From positions 1 to 35,420 of the forward strand of contig JACRPR010000017.1 in assembly GCA_016223105.1 (NCBI GenBank): a stretch of 35,420 nucleotides of DNA, in the 5' to 3' direction. The position numbers were made by a program, and so were the translations under genes. Origin of the DNA: Chloroflexota bacterium. GTDB taxonomy: Bacteria; Chloroflexota; Anaerolineae; UBA4142. Shown here piece after piece: positions 16,011 to 23,116 of this stretch. A model generated the notes under the pieces. The model saw nothing but the letters and a program-made list of their open reading frames with translations, was not told the DNA's origin and did not search any database. How positions within the stretch are numbered: the first letter of the stretch is position 1; each line of letters starts with the position of its first letter.

Positions 16011-18481
16011 ACCTGGTGATGCTCCGTGCGCGCGATGATTTCATCTTGCACCGTTTTGCCAAGTTGCACAAAGTACGCGCTGTAACCCGCCATCCGCACA
16101 ACCAGGTCGCGATAATTTTCCGGTTGCTTTTGCGCGGCGATCAACGTTTCTTTTGTCACCACGTTGAATTGCAAATGCTTGCCGCCGAGACCAAAGTACG
16201 TGCGAATCAACGCCGACAATTTTCGCAAATCCTCGTTTGTCTTGAGCGCGGTCGGATGAAATTTCATATTCATCAATGTCGCCTGGTACGGCGTTTGATC
16301 GATTTTCGACGCGCTCTTGATCGCGGCGGTCGGACCATTTTTATCGCGACCGCGCATCGGCGACGTTGTGCCGTCCGCCAAACATTCGCCGGCGAAACGA
16401 CCATCGGGAGTCGCGCTCGTCAACGCGCCGCCCGGCGCGTGCGACGTGATCGAGATCGCGGTCGGAATGTGTTTGCCGCCGAGCGCGGTATCGAGCGTCC
16501 CGGTAATGTCCGCCCAGAATTGATAGAGGTCGTGCGCGAGCGCATCCGCGTAATCATCGTCGTTGCCGTACTTGGGCGCGGCTAAACATTGCTGGCGTAT
16601 TTTTTCGTACTCATCGCCCTGCCAATTCGCGCGCAGAGCGGTTTGCAATTCGCGCATCGAAATTTTCTTTTCGTCGAAGACAAGCCACTTGAGCGTAGTC
16701 AACGAATCGGCGACGTTGATCATTCCGATCGGATTCAGCACGCCGCCATTCTCCAGCGGCATTTTGCGGTGGAGCATATCTTTGCCGGCGGTGATCCCGT
16801 CCACCATCAATGACGAACGCACCGGGTCGGGGAACAATTCGGTCATCACGCGCAGTTCGATATTGTTGCGCTCCGCCGCGACGCTCATCAAATACGCGAG
16901 TTGTTTTTTGAACGCGGTCAACAATTCATCGAAACCCGAAAAATTTTCCAACGCGCCGGTTTGCAATCCGACTTGCAGTCCCGTGTTCGGATCAATTCCA
17001 TTCCGCATAAAAATATCGAGCGCGAGCGGCGCGATGAACATACCGTACGTCGCGATGCGCGATTGTCCGACGATGTTCACATCGAGGCAACCGGTCATGA
17101 TGTAATCGCGCGCGGTGCGGAGCGGCACACCCTGGGTCAACAAAAATTCGATGTACGATTTGTCGCTGACAAACGCGGGCATTCCGATCCCGGTTCGCAC
17201 GACCTCCAACGATTTTTGCATCAACTTTTCCGGCGTGCCATCGTGCACGCGCACGGTGATCGTGTGATGCGGCGTCGGACAGCATTGCGCGGCTTCGAGA
17301 ATCAAGTACGATAATTCATTCGTCGCGTCGTTGCCTTCCGGCGTTACGCCGCCAATCGTCCAATTGTGCCACTTGGCTAGTCCCGCATTTTTTTGCCGAT
17401 TCGCTTTCCCGGACGTGCGATTGATCTGCATATCCTTGATGCGAAGGCATTGCAAAAGTTCCAACACTTGCGCGTCGTTGATGCGTCCCGCGTCCAGATC
17501 GTTTTTGTAAAACGGAAACATGTATTGATCGAATCGTCCCGCCGCCGCAGTCGTCGAAGGCGTGAGCATCAAGAACATAAACCAGAACGATTGCATCGCG
17601 TCGCGAAAATCGCGCGCCGGGTATGCCGGGACGCGATCACAAATTTCCGCGATCTGCGCGAGTTCTTGTTTGCGCGCGGGATCGGATTCGCACGCCGCGA
17701 GTTCACGCGCGAGATTCGCGAAACGATGCGCGAAATGAATGATCGCGCCCTGCGCGAGGATCACCGCTTTGAGGTAATCTACTTTTTTCACCGCGTCCGC
17801 GTTCGTGAATCGAATTTGCTTTAATTCATTTTCCGCTTCGGCGATGATTTGATTCAGACCGCCGTTGAGCACGCGCGCAAAATCGAATCCGCACAAAAAG
17901 AAACCTGGTCCGAGACCCAAACCACCTTGCGCGTATCCGCCGCCGCTTCCTTCTGCGCGCGTTTTCCACGGCGGCAGAACGACGCCCGATTGCATAAACG
18001 ACCACAACCGTTCGTCGTCGTAAAATTGTCCCATTCTGCCGACGAGGGTTTTGCCTTTCCAATACTCGTTGATCGTTTTTAATTCGATCTCGTCTTCCTG
18101 GGATGTGGTGAATCCATCTTGCTTGAGCGCGTCAATTTCATCTTGCGACCAGATGCCGTAATCGCAATCGAACTCGACCGCCATCGGTTGGCTCGCCGCG
18201 TTGCCGACGATCAATTCATCGTCCTCGATAAAGATCGTAATCTTGGCGAGCACATTCGCGAGCGCTTGCGCGCGGCGAAGGATCATCGGTTCGCCTTCGG
18301 TCTGTTTGTACGCTTCGGTGAGCAAACGAATTTTTTCGACACAGACTGGATACTTGTCCACAAACAAGCGCGCGCGCAATTTTTGAATCCTGGTTTTGGA
18401 TGCGCCGATGATCTCTTGCGCGGAGGGCAGGGGAATTGGATGTGCGAAATTCGTATGCGTGGATTGAATAACTTGATTCAT
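16007..18481 (-). CDS. Glycyl radical enzyme (PFL/GRE superfamily), copy 2
   Basis: An 824-aa paralogue of the GRE at 12496-14985, colinear over the whole length (IFIEDDELIVGN, GQFYDDERLW, AAGRFDQYMFPFYK, TPHHTITVRVHDGTPE, GIGMPAFVSD). The active-site segment is TGCLDVN, with Cys465 and Asp467, and the radical loop VRMAGYSAYF gives Gly799. The same C-x-D variation as copy 1 shows that it is a fixed trait of this subgroup. The ATG at 18481 is preferred over the GTG at 18487 because AAAGGTG lies at proper distance before it. It is the first enzyme gene after the GntR regulator, 64 bases downstream. Two GREs plus one activase may mean two isoenzymes for related substrates or a hetero-oligomer. 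Confidence 0.94.
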   Translation of the reverse strand: MNQVIQSTHTNFAHPIPLPSAQEIIGASKTRIQKLRARLFVDKYPVCVEKIRLLTEAYKQTEGEPMILRRAQALANVLAKITIFIEDDELIVGNAASQPMAVEFDCDYGIWSQDEIDALKQDGFTTSQEDEIELKTINEYWKGKTLVGRMGQFYDDERLWSFMQSGVVLPPWKTRAEGSGGGYAQGGLGLGPGFFLCGFDFARVLNGGLNQIIAEAENELKQIRFTNADAVKKVDYLKAVILAQGAIIHFAHRFANLARELAACESDPARKQELAQIAEICDRVPAYPARDFRDAMQSFWFMFLMLTPSTTAAAGRFDQYMFPFYKNDLDAGRINDAQVLELLQCLRIKDMQINRTSGKANRQKNAGLAKWHNWTIGGVTPEGNDATNELSYLILEAAQCCPTPHHTITVRVHDGTPEKLMQKSLEVVRTGIGMPAFVSDKSYIEFLLTQGVPLRTARDYIMTGCLDVNIVGQSRIATYGMFIAPLALDIFMRNGIDPNTGLQVGLQTGALENFSGFDELLTAFKKQLAYLMSVAAERNNIELRVMTELFPDPVRSSLMVDGITAGKDMLHRKMPLENGGVLNPIGMINVADSLTTLKWLVFDEKKISMRELQTALRANWQGDEYEKIRQQCLAAPKYGNDDDYADALAHDLYQFWADITGTLDTALGGKHIPTAISITSHAPGGALTSATPDGRFAGECLADGTTSPMRGRDKNGPTAAIKSASKIDQTPYQATLMNMKFHPTALKTNEDLRKLSALIRTYFGLGGKHLQFNVVTKETLIAAQKQPENYRDLVVRMAGYSAYFVQLGKTVQDEIIARTEHHQV

Positions 18482-18494
18482 AATCACCTTTGCG

Positions 18495-18542
18495 AACCAC
18501 AGATTTTATTTTCAATCGGTGTCATCTGTGAAATCTGTGGTT
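18495..18542. repeat. Inverted repeat between regulator and GRE 2
   Basis: Perfect 12-base arms AACCACAGATTT (18495-18506) and AAATCTGTGGTT (18531-18542) flank a 24-base loop that contains a further CATCTGTG. It fills the gap between the GntR stop and the GRE 2 ribosome site. It could be a stem-loop that sets the regulator/enzyme transcript ratio, or simply a dispersed spacer repeat. Confidence 0.8.
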
Positions 18543-18545
18543 GCC

Positions 18546-19241
18546 TCACCGTTCCAGGTTTTGCTTTTCTTCTTCGCGCAAACGCGGAATGAGATGCGTT
18601 CTGCCGAAGGTGTGAATCTCATCCAAAACCCGGCTGAGTGCATCGGCATCGCGCGCCGCGCACGCTTGATACAACATTCGATAATGCGCGAGCCGTTGCG
18701 TGATGACTTCGGGCACGGAAGAAAAATACCGGCGATATTGTTGCGAGAGGTCCCACAGTGTAGACAAAATTCGCAAGAGATGTTCTTTTTGGCTCGCGGA
18801 AAAAATCGTGAAAAAATATTCGCGCACCAATTGCAAACGGCGCGGCACATCGCGCTTGGTTTCCGCGATTTCGATTTCGTCCAATAATTGTTTCAAGCGC
18901 GCCATCGGAACGCGCTCGAAATCTTCGGCGGCAAATCGGCACGCGAGTTTTTCCAACTGTTCGCGAATCAAATAAATTTCTTCGTAATGCGCGGCGGAGA
19001 TGCGCGCGACCATTGCGCCGCGGCGCGGGTGAAATGTAACCAAGCCCTCGGCTTGCAGTTGGCGCAACGCCTCGCGAACGGGGACAGTGCTCACGCCAAA
19101 TTTGGTCGCGAGATCATCCATCCGCAACCACTCGCCCGGTTTCAGCGCGCCATCCAAAATCATTCCGCGAATTCGGTCCACAACCGCGTCGTGCAAATTT
19201 CCAAAACTGATTGTCGCGCTTATCGCGTCGTTGTTTTGCAC
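18546..19241 (-). CDS. GntR-family regulator, FadR/FCD subfamily (copy A)
   Basis: A 231-aa DNA-binding regulator. The N-terminal winged helix-turn-helix (LHDAVVDRIRGMILDGALKPGEWLRMDDLATKFGVSTVPVREALRQLQAEGLV) is the GntR signature, and the C-terminal helical FCD domain senses a small, often carboxylate, ligand. It starts at GTG 19241 with AGAGG five bases before it. It is directly upstream of the GRE/activase/GRE genes on the same strand, so it is likely their regulator and part of the same transcript. It is a close paralogue of the gene at 21085-21783, and the two share promoter sequence (see findings). Confidence 0.95.
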   Translation of the reverse strand: MQNNDAISATISFGNLHDAVVDRIRGMILDGALKPGEWLRMDDLATKFGVSTVPVREALRQLQAEGLVTFHPRRGAMVARISAAHYEEIYLIREQLEKLACRFAAEDFERVPMARLKQLLDEIEIAETKRDVPRRLQLVREYFFTIFSASQKEHLLRILSTLWDLSQQYRRYFSSVPEVITQRLAHYRMLYQACAARDADALSRVLDEIHTFGRTHLIPRLREEEKQNLER

Positions 19242-19276
19242 AAAAACCTCTTCTGTACATAAAAATCAAATATCAT

Positions 19277-19286
19277 ATATTCGATA
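19277..19286 (-). promoter_or_regulatory. Operator-like box ATATTCGATA upstream of GntR copy A
   Basis: The 10-mer ATATTCGATA lies just downstream of the -10 element of the copy A promoter. The same 10-mer occurs twice at the same relative place before GntR copy B (21808-21824). This fits a binding site for one or both of the paralogous GntR proteins (autoregulation). Binding has not been shown. Confidence 0.5.
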
Positions 19287-19297
19287 ATTTTGATGGC

Positions 19298-19326
19298 AAT
19301 ATAAACGAAATTTTAACGCGTGTCAA
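19298..19326 (-). promoter_or_regulatory. Sigma-70-type promoter for GntR copy A / GRE operon
   Basis: On the minus strand the sequence reads TTGACA (19326-19321), 17 bases, TATATT (19303-19298): a consensus -35, ideal spacing and a good -10. It is about 55 bases upstream of the GTG start. The -35 and its upstream flank match the copy B promoter base for base over about 19 bases. Confidence 0.75.
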
Positions 19327-19357
19327 TGGAACAGGCGTTTTTTGGGGCAAATGCAAA

Positions 19358-19389
19358 CCGCGCAACGCGTGAGTAATCGCGTTGCGCGG
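19358..19389 (-). terminator. Hairpin downstream of the MFS gene
   Basis: A perfect 12-base inverted repeat CCGCGCAACGCG / CGCGTTGCGCGG with an 8-base loop lies about 60 bases past the MFS stop and before the GntR A promoter. On the minus strand it is followed by TTTGCATTTG, a weak T-rich tail. It probably isolates the MFS transcript from the next promoter. Confidence 0.5.
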
Positions 19390-19449
19390 GGCAGTTGCAC
19401 TATTTAGTTCGGACGATGACACGGTCGCTTTGCCGTTCAAATCGCGCGT

Positions 19450-20622
19450 TCATATTTTCCATTCGCGCGCAATCGCCGGGATGCCAAGTGCGCGCGCGTA
19501 AATCAATAAAATTCCCAAACCGATGATCGGCGCAACACTCGCCGCGAAAAACACTTCGCCGTACCCGATGCGCGGCGCGATCAATCCGGCGGCAAATGAT
19601 CCGATAATGATTCCGACATCAATGGACGCGCTGTACGTCGCCATCGCCGCGCCGCGGCGCGCGGGGTGCGCGCGATCAATGATCAACGTTTGCAAAGCCG
19701 GAATCGCGGACGCTGTGCCGATGCCGTAGATGATCCCGGCAAACGCGAGCGTTTCCGGCGAAGTGATCTGCGCGACCAGGAAGAAACCGATCGTTACCAG
19801 GATCATCCCAGGAATGATCAACGCAAGCCGCCCAAACTTGTCCGCGATGCGACCGATGAACACGCGCGCGACAATCGCGGTCAGTGCATTCGCAGTGAAA
19901 AAGATGCCCGGATTTTGCACGCCGCGTTCGAGTCCGAGCAAGGCGAGAAACGCAATCGAGACACCATGCGCTAACGTGATTGACGCGTTCGCAAGCGAAG
20001 GCACAATCGCAGACGATTCGATTTGGAAAAAACTTGCCGACCCGGTGCGCGGCGTCTCGCTCCACACGGACGACAACAGCGCGGCGATCATCGCGACGCC
20101 TGCGCCCGCGATCAACAAACTCGCCATGCCCCAGGTCGCGACGATGAACAAACTCACGCTTGCCGAAAATGCTTGTGCGACATTGATCAGGATACCGTAA
20201 TAGCCGACCGCTTCGCCGCGCCGCGCGGTTGGCGCGATGTGCGCGACGAACGAATTTGCCGCCGTGCCATACGTGCCGATCCCCGCGCCGTGCACGAGTC
20301 CGGCAAGCGGAAGCAACCAGGACATTTGCGCGAATAAAATGAGCGCATAGATCACAAAACTGAAACCCAGGAATCCCGCGCCGACAATGCCGGTCGCGCG
20401 CGATCCAAACCGATCCACCGCCGCGCCGCTGGGCAAGCGCGCGATCAACGCGCACGCAGACACCGCACTAACGAATCCGCCGATGAATCCAGCCGCCGAC
20501 CCCAGGTCGCGCAAAAAGAGCGGAAGCGCGATGAACACGAGCGATTGCGCCGCGCTATACGCAAAGGTCGCCCAACAAACCAGGATGAAATCGCGCGTCA
20601 AGATGCGGGGCTGGTCGTTCAT
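19450..20622 (-). CDS. MFS transporter
   Basis: Major facilitator superfamily membrane protein (390 aa) with about 12 hydrophobic segments. The loop between helices 2 and 3 is recognisable (RLPSGAAVDRFGSRATGIVG; GxxxDRFGxR type), and its mirror in the second half is RVFIGRIADKFGRLALIIPG. It starts at ATG 20622. It probably moves a small organic acid or drug-like compound across the inner membrane; the substrate is not readable. It lies between the two GntR regulators and is transcribed the same way, so GntR copy B is a plausible controller. Confidence 0.9.
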   Translation of the reverse strand: MNDQPRILTRDFILVCWATFAYSAAQSLVFIALPLFLRDLGSAAGFIGGFVSAVSACALIARLPSGAAVDRFGSRATGIVGAGFLGFSFVIYALILFAQMSWLLPLAGLVHGAGIGTYGTAANSFVAHIAPTARRGEAVGYYGILINVAQAFSASVSLFIVATWGMASLLIAGAGVAMIAALLSSVWSETPRTGSASFFQIESSAIVPSLANASITLAHGVSIAFLALLGLERGVQNPGIFFTANALTAIVARVFIGRIADKFGRLALIIPGMILVTIGFFLVAQITSPETLAFAGIIYGIGTASAIPALQTLIIDRAHPARRGAAMATYSASIDVGIIIGSFAAGLIAPRIGYGEVFFAASVAPIIGLGILLIYARALGIPAIAREWKI

Positions 20623-20634
20623 CGTGTTCCGATT

Positions 20635-20895
20635 TCAAATCGCTTTCGCTTCGCGCAGGCGTTCGATTTCGTTCGCAGACAATCCCAGGATTCCGGCGTA
20701 CACCTCTTGATTGTTTTGACCGAGCATTGGCGCGGACAAAACCGGGACGGATGACGCGCGACCTTGTTCGCCCATCCCTGGTCGTTCGCTTTTGATGACG
20801 TTCGCGCCAAGCCACGCGAGCGTTTCAGTGCACACCGTCCCCGATTCAAATTGCGTGAGGTCAATCACGGCAACGCCGTTCAATGCGGTCGTCGC
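20635..20895 (-). pseudogene. CaiB/BaiF (family III) CoA-transferase remnant, middle deleted
   Basis: The minus strand encodes a clear family III CoA-transferase N-terminus (ALNGVAVIDLTQFESGTVCTE, AWLGANVIKSERPGMGEQGR). It is joined in frame directly to a clear C-terminus (SAPMLGQNNQEVYAGILGLS, ANEIERLREAKAI). About 300 residues that normally lie between them, including the catalytic Asp region, are missing. No convincing start codon precedes the N-terminal segment, because a spacer repeat abuts it. The longer open frame to 20979 is not family-like. The gene cannot be active. An intact ancestor would have moved CoA between carboxylic acids, as in aromatic acid pathways. Confidence 0.85.
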
Positions 20896-20899
20896 TTTT

Positions 20900-20926
20900 C
20901 TCCAATCTCCAATCTCTAATCTCCAA
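20900..20926. repeat. Short tandem TCCAATC-type spacer repeat
   Basis: TCCAATCTCC AATCTCTAAT CTCCAA is a run of three degenerate 9-base units at the 5' edge of the broken CoA-transferase. It may mark one deletion or insertion boundary. Confidence 0.55.
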
Positions 20927-21084
20927 AGTATGGATTGCGCGCCAGTGCCAGCGCGCTCATCGCGCGGTGACGTGGGCAAGCGCTGGGATGAGCGCGGTCA
21001 TTGGCTCTTGAAAGATCATTTTGACCCAGAAATGCCAACATTGTGATTTCTTTCTCCGTATTTGCGCGAGTAAACGCGCGGGGT

Positions 21085-21783
21085 TTACTCTTTGGTTTCT
21101 TGTTCACGCAAAAGTGGAATCAGCCGCGTTTTGCCAAACGCGTAAATATCGCGGATCGCTTGCACGAGCGCGGCGGCATCGCGTTTTTTGCACGCGCGAT
21201 AGACCGCGCGATAGTTGGCGAGGCGTTTCGGAACGATCTCTTGGATCGTGGAGAAATAACGGCGGTACTGTTGAGAAAGATCCCACAGCCCGGAGAGGAG
21301 GCGGAGCAGGTGATTTTTTTGACTCGCGGCAAAAATCAGAAAGAAAAATTCGCGAACGGTTTCCATCCGGCGTGGAAGATCTTGATTCGTGGCGGCGCTC
21401 TCAATTTCGTCCAAAAGATTTTTCAATCGCTCCATCGGGATGCGGTCGAAATCTGCCGGAGTAAAACGACACGCGAGCACTTCAAGTTCTTCGCGAATCT
21501 GATAGATTTCTTCATAGTCCGCGACGGCAATTGTCGCGACCATCGCGCCGCGCCGCGGATGAAAAATGATCAACCCTTCTGCTTGCAATTTGCGGAGCGC
21601 TTCGCGCACCGGCATCGTGCTGACGCCAAAGGTGGTCGCGAGTTCGTCTTGGCGCAACCATTCGCCGGGCTTGAGTTGCCCATTCAGAATGCACTCGCGA
21701 ATGCGATCCACGACGGCGTCCTGCACATTGCCGTAGGCAATGACACCATTCGGATTGGGGGAGGGGGGAGCAAATGATTTCAT
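21085..21783 (-). CDS. GntR-family regulator, FadR/FCD subfamily (copy B)
   Basis: A 232-aa paralogue of the 18546-19241 regulator. The wHTH reads VQDAVVDRIRECILNGQLKPGEWLRQDELATTFGVSTMPVREALRKLQAEGLIIFHPRRGAMVATI, followed by an FCD ligand-binding domain (EIYQIREELEVLACRF, LLDEIESAATNQDLPRRMETVREFFFLIFAASQKNHLLRLLSGLWDLSQQYRRYFSTI). It is the first gene of the minus-strand row and is followed by the CoA-transferase remnant and the MFS gene. It starts at 21783, and its promoter is at 21833-21860. Confidence 0.95.
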   Translation of the reverse strand: MKSFAPPSPNPNGVIAYGNVQDAVVDRIRECILNGQLKPGEWLRQDELATTFGVSTMPVREALRKLQAEGLIIFHPRRGAMVATIAVADYEEIYQIREELEVLACRFTPADFDRIPMERLKNLLDEIESAATNQDLPRRMETVREFFFLIFAASQKNHLLRLLSGLWDLSQQYRRYFSTIQEIVPKRLANYRAVYRACKKRDAAALVQAIRDIYAFGKTRLIPLLREQETKE

Positions 21784-21806
21784 ATCAATTCAAACCCACA
21801 AAATAC

Positions 21807-21827
21807 GATATTCGATATTCGATATTA
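21807..21827 (-). promoter_or_regulatory. Three tandem GATATTC-type units, operator-like
   Basis: GATATTC GATATTC GATATTA are three 7-base units in tandem directly downstream of the -10 box of GntR copy B, within its 5' leader. They contain the 10-mer ATATTCGATA twice (21808-21817 and 21815-21824), which also occurs once before GntR copy A. This is a likely regulator-binding site. Confidence 0.55.
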
Positions 21828-21832
21828 TATGA

Positions 21833-21860
21833 ATTGTATCCGCCCGGATGGGCTTGTCAA
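21833..21860 (-). promoter_or_regulatory. Sigma-70-type promoter for GntR copy B
   Basis: The minus strand reads TTGACA (21860-21855), 16 bases, TACAAT (21838-21833). The -35 and the bases before it (CGCCTGTTCCATTGACA) are identical to the copy A promoter. The spacer and -10 differ. Confidence 0.7.
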
Positions 21861-21959
21861 TGGAACAGGCGTTTGGGTTGTACAGGGGCGACGCATTTTT
21901 CCGCGCAAGCGTTTGAAAAATGCGCCGAACCCCACCAACCCCTCCGAAAAAATTGGATA

Positions 21960-21989
21960 TTGACATTCACACCAAATATCAATTATAAT
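21960..21989 (+). promoter_or_regulatory. Sigma-70-type promoter for the PaaX-family gene
   Basis: TTGACA (21960-21965), 18 bases, TATAAT (21984-21989): both boxes are full consensus. It points rightward towards the regulator at 22133, leaving a leader of about 135 bases. The leader contains no ORF that I can support. Confidence 0.8.
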
Positions 21990-21993
21990 CCCC

Positions 21994-22014
21994 ATAACGT
22001 TAAAAAAACGTTAT
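21994..22014 (+). promoter_or_regulatory. Inverted repeat operator at the PaaX promoter start site
   Basis: ATAACGTT-AAAAA-AACGTTAT is a perfect 8-base inverted repeat with a 5-base spacer. It begins 4 bases after the -10 box, so it covers the expected transcription start. A repressor bound here would block the promoter, and PaaX-family proteins are often self-regulated. That PaaX itself binds here is inference. Confidence 0.6.
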
Positions 22015-22132
22015 AGCCAAATTTCGCCATACACGGCGTGGATTCAAAAAGCACGTAAAAACCGCGTCTTTTGGCGATTGCAAGCGCAAGTGTTTCAATG
22101 GCGAATGGGTCTGATTTGTTAATGGAGTATAA

Positions 22133-23002
22133 ATGGCGCGCCTCCGACCGCAGTCAATGATTCTAACGCTATTAGGCGATTACGTCCGTCATACTGGCGG
22201 ATGTATTTGGATTGGCAGTCTGGTACAAATCCTGGGTTGCCTCGGCGTTTCATCTCAAGGCGTGCGCTCCGCGGTTTCGCGAATGAAACAAGACGATCTC
22301 CTCCAAGCGCAAAATGTGCGCGGCAAAAGTTTTTATTCACTCACCCCTGCAAGTTCCAAACTGCTCGACGAAGGCGCGGCGCGCATATTTGAATTTCCCC
22401 GCGCGCGCGACGGCTGGGATGGGCAATGGCATTTGGTGACGTACACGATTCCCGAAATTTCGCGCGCGGCGCGCGATCAATTGCGCCACGAGCTCGAGTG
22501 GATGGGTTTCGGAATGTTGACGCTCGCATTGTGGATTTCGCCGTACGATCAGCGCGCGAAAATCGAATCGCTCGCGGATTCACTCGGCGTGCGCGCGTGC
22601 GTCGAAATGTTCACCGCGCGGCACGACGGCTTTGCGAACCCGCAAACCATCGTCGCGCGATGCTGGGATTTGCAAGCGATCAACGCGCGCTATGCGACCT
22701 TCATTCAAAAATACAAAACGCTGTACGCGAAAGATTGCCGCGCGCTGACTAAATCCAGCGCGCCCGACCCCGCCGAACATTTTGTGCGCCGATTTAATTT
22801 GATTCACGAATTTCGCCGCTTTCCGTTTTTCGATCCCGATTTGCCAACCGAGTTACTGCCTGCGGATTGGCGCGGCACGGAAGCGGCGAGATTATTTCAC
22901 GAGTATCACGATTTGCTCGCGAATCAAGCGCACGCGTATTTTCAATCGGTGTTTGTCGCGCCGGCGAACAACAAACAAAAAGTTCGCGCGCTGGGACGCT
23001 GA
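22133..23002 (+). CDS. paaX: PaaX-family transcriptional regulator
   Basis: A 289-aa repressor of the PaaX family, whose best-known member releases DNA on binding phenylacetyl-CoA. The N-terminal winged helix carries the family text (SMILTLLGDYVRHTGG, LGVSSQGVRSAVSRMKQDDLL). The middle domain reads WDGQWHLVTYTIPE followed by LRHELEWMGFGML, and the C-terminal domain has FNLIHEFRRFPFFDPDLPTELLP. The start ATG 22133 has GGAG six bases before it. It lies directly before the benzoyl-CoA-reductase-like genes on the same strand with no other promoter visible between, so it is the natural candidate to sense an aryl-CoA and control them. The ligand could differ from phenylacetyl-CoA. Confidence 0.93.
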   Translation: MARLRPQSMILTLLGDYVRHTGGCIWIGSLVQILGCLGVSSQGVRSAVSRMKQDDLLQAQNVRGKSFYSLTPASSKLLDEGAARIFEFPRARDGWDGQWHLVTYTIPEISRAARDQLRHELEWMGFGMLTLALWISPYDQRAKIESLADSLGVRACVEMFTARHDGFANPQTIVARCWDLQAINARYATFIQKYKTLYAKDCRALTKSSAPDPAEHFVRRFNLIHEFRRFPFFDPDLPTELLPADWRGTEAARLFHEYHDLLANQAHAYFQSVFVAPANNKQKVRALGR

Positions 23003-23019
23003 TTAACACAGAGAAACCA

Positions 23020-23090
23020 CTTGGCACCCTGAGCACAGCGAAGGGTCTCGCGCGGTGAACGCGAGATTCTTCGCTTCGCTCAGAATGACG
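23020..23090. repeat. Spacer with inverted repeat CCCTGAGC / GCTCAG
   Basis: The 114-base gap between paaX and the bamB-like gene is mostly a palindromic spacer: CCCTGAGCACAGCGAAGGGTC, then a small CGCG-rich hairpin (CTCGCG..CGCGAG), then TTCTTCGCTTCGCTCAG. No promoter is evident, so the AOR gene may be read from the paaX promoter. Confidence 0.6.
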
Positions 23091-23116
23091 GCGTGAAAAT
23101 TTAAGAGAGGCGAAAA

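Noticed and set aside
12496..18481. Assigning the GREs to 4-hydroxyphenylacetate decarboxylase or benzylsuccinate synthase
   Set aside because: No small subunits are encoded nearby and the C-x-D site does not match; context alone is not enough.
21861..21959. A small gene between the GntR copy B and PaaX promoters
   Set aside because: No frame has a start and ribosome site with sensible content; it holds only a short inverted repeat around GCATTTTTC / GAAAAATGC.
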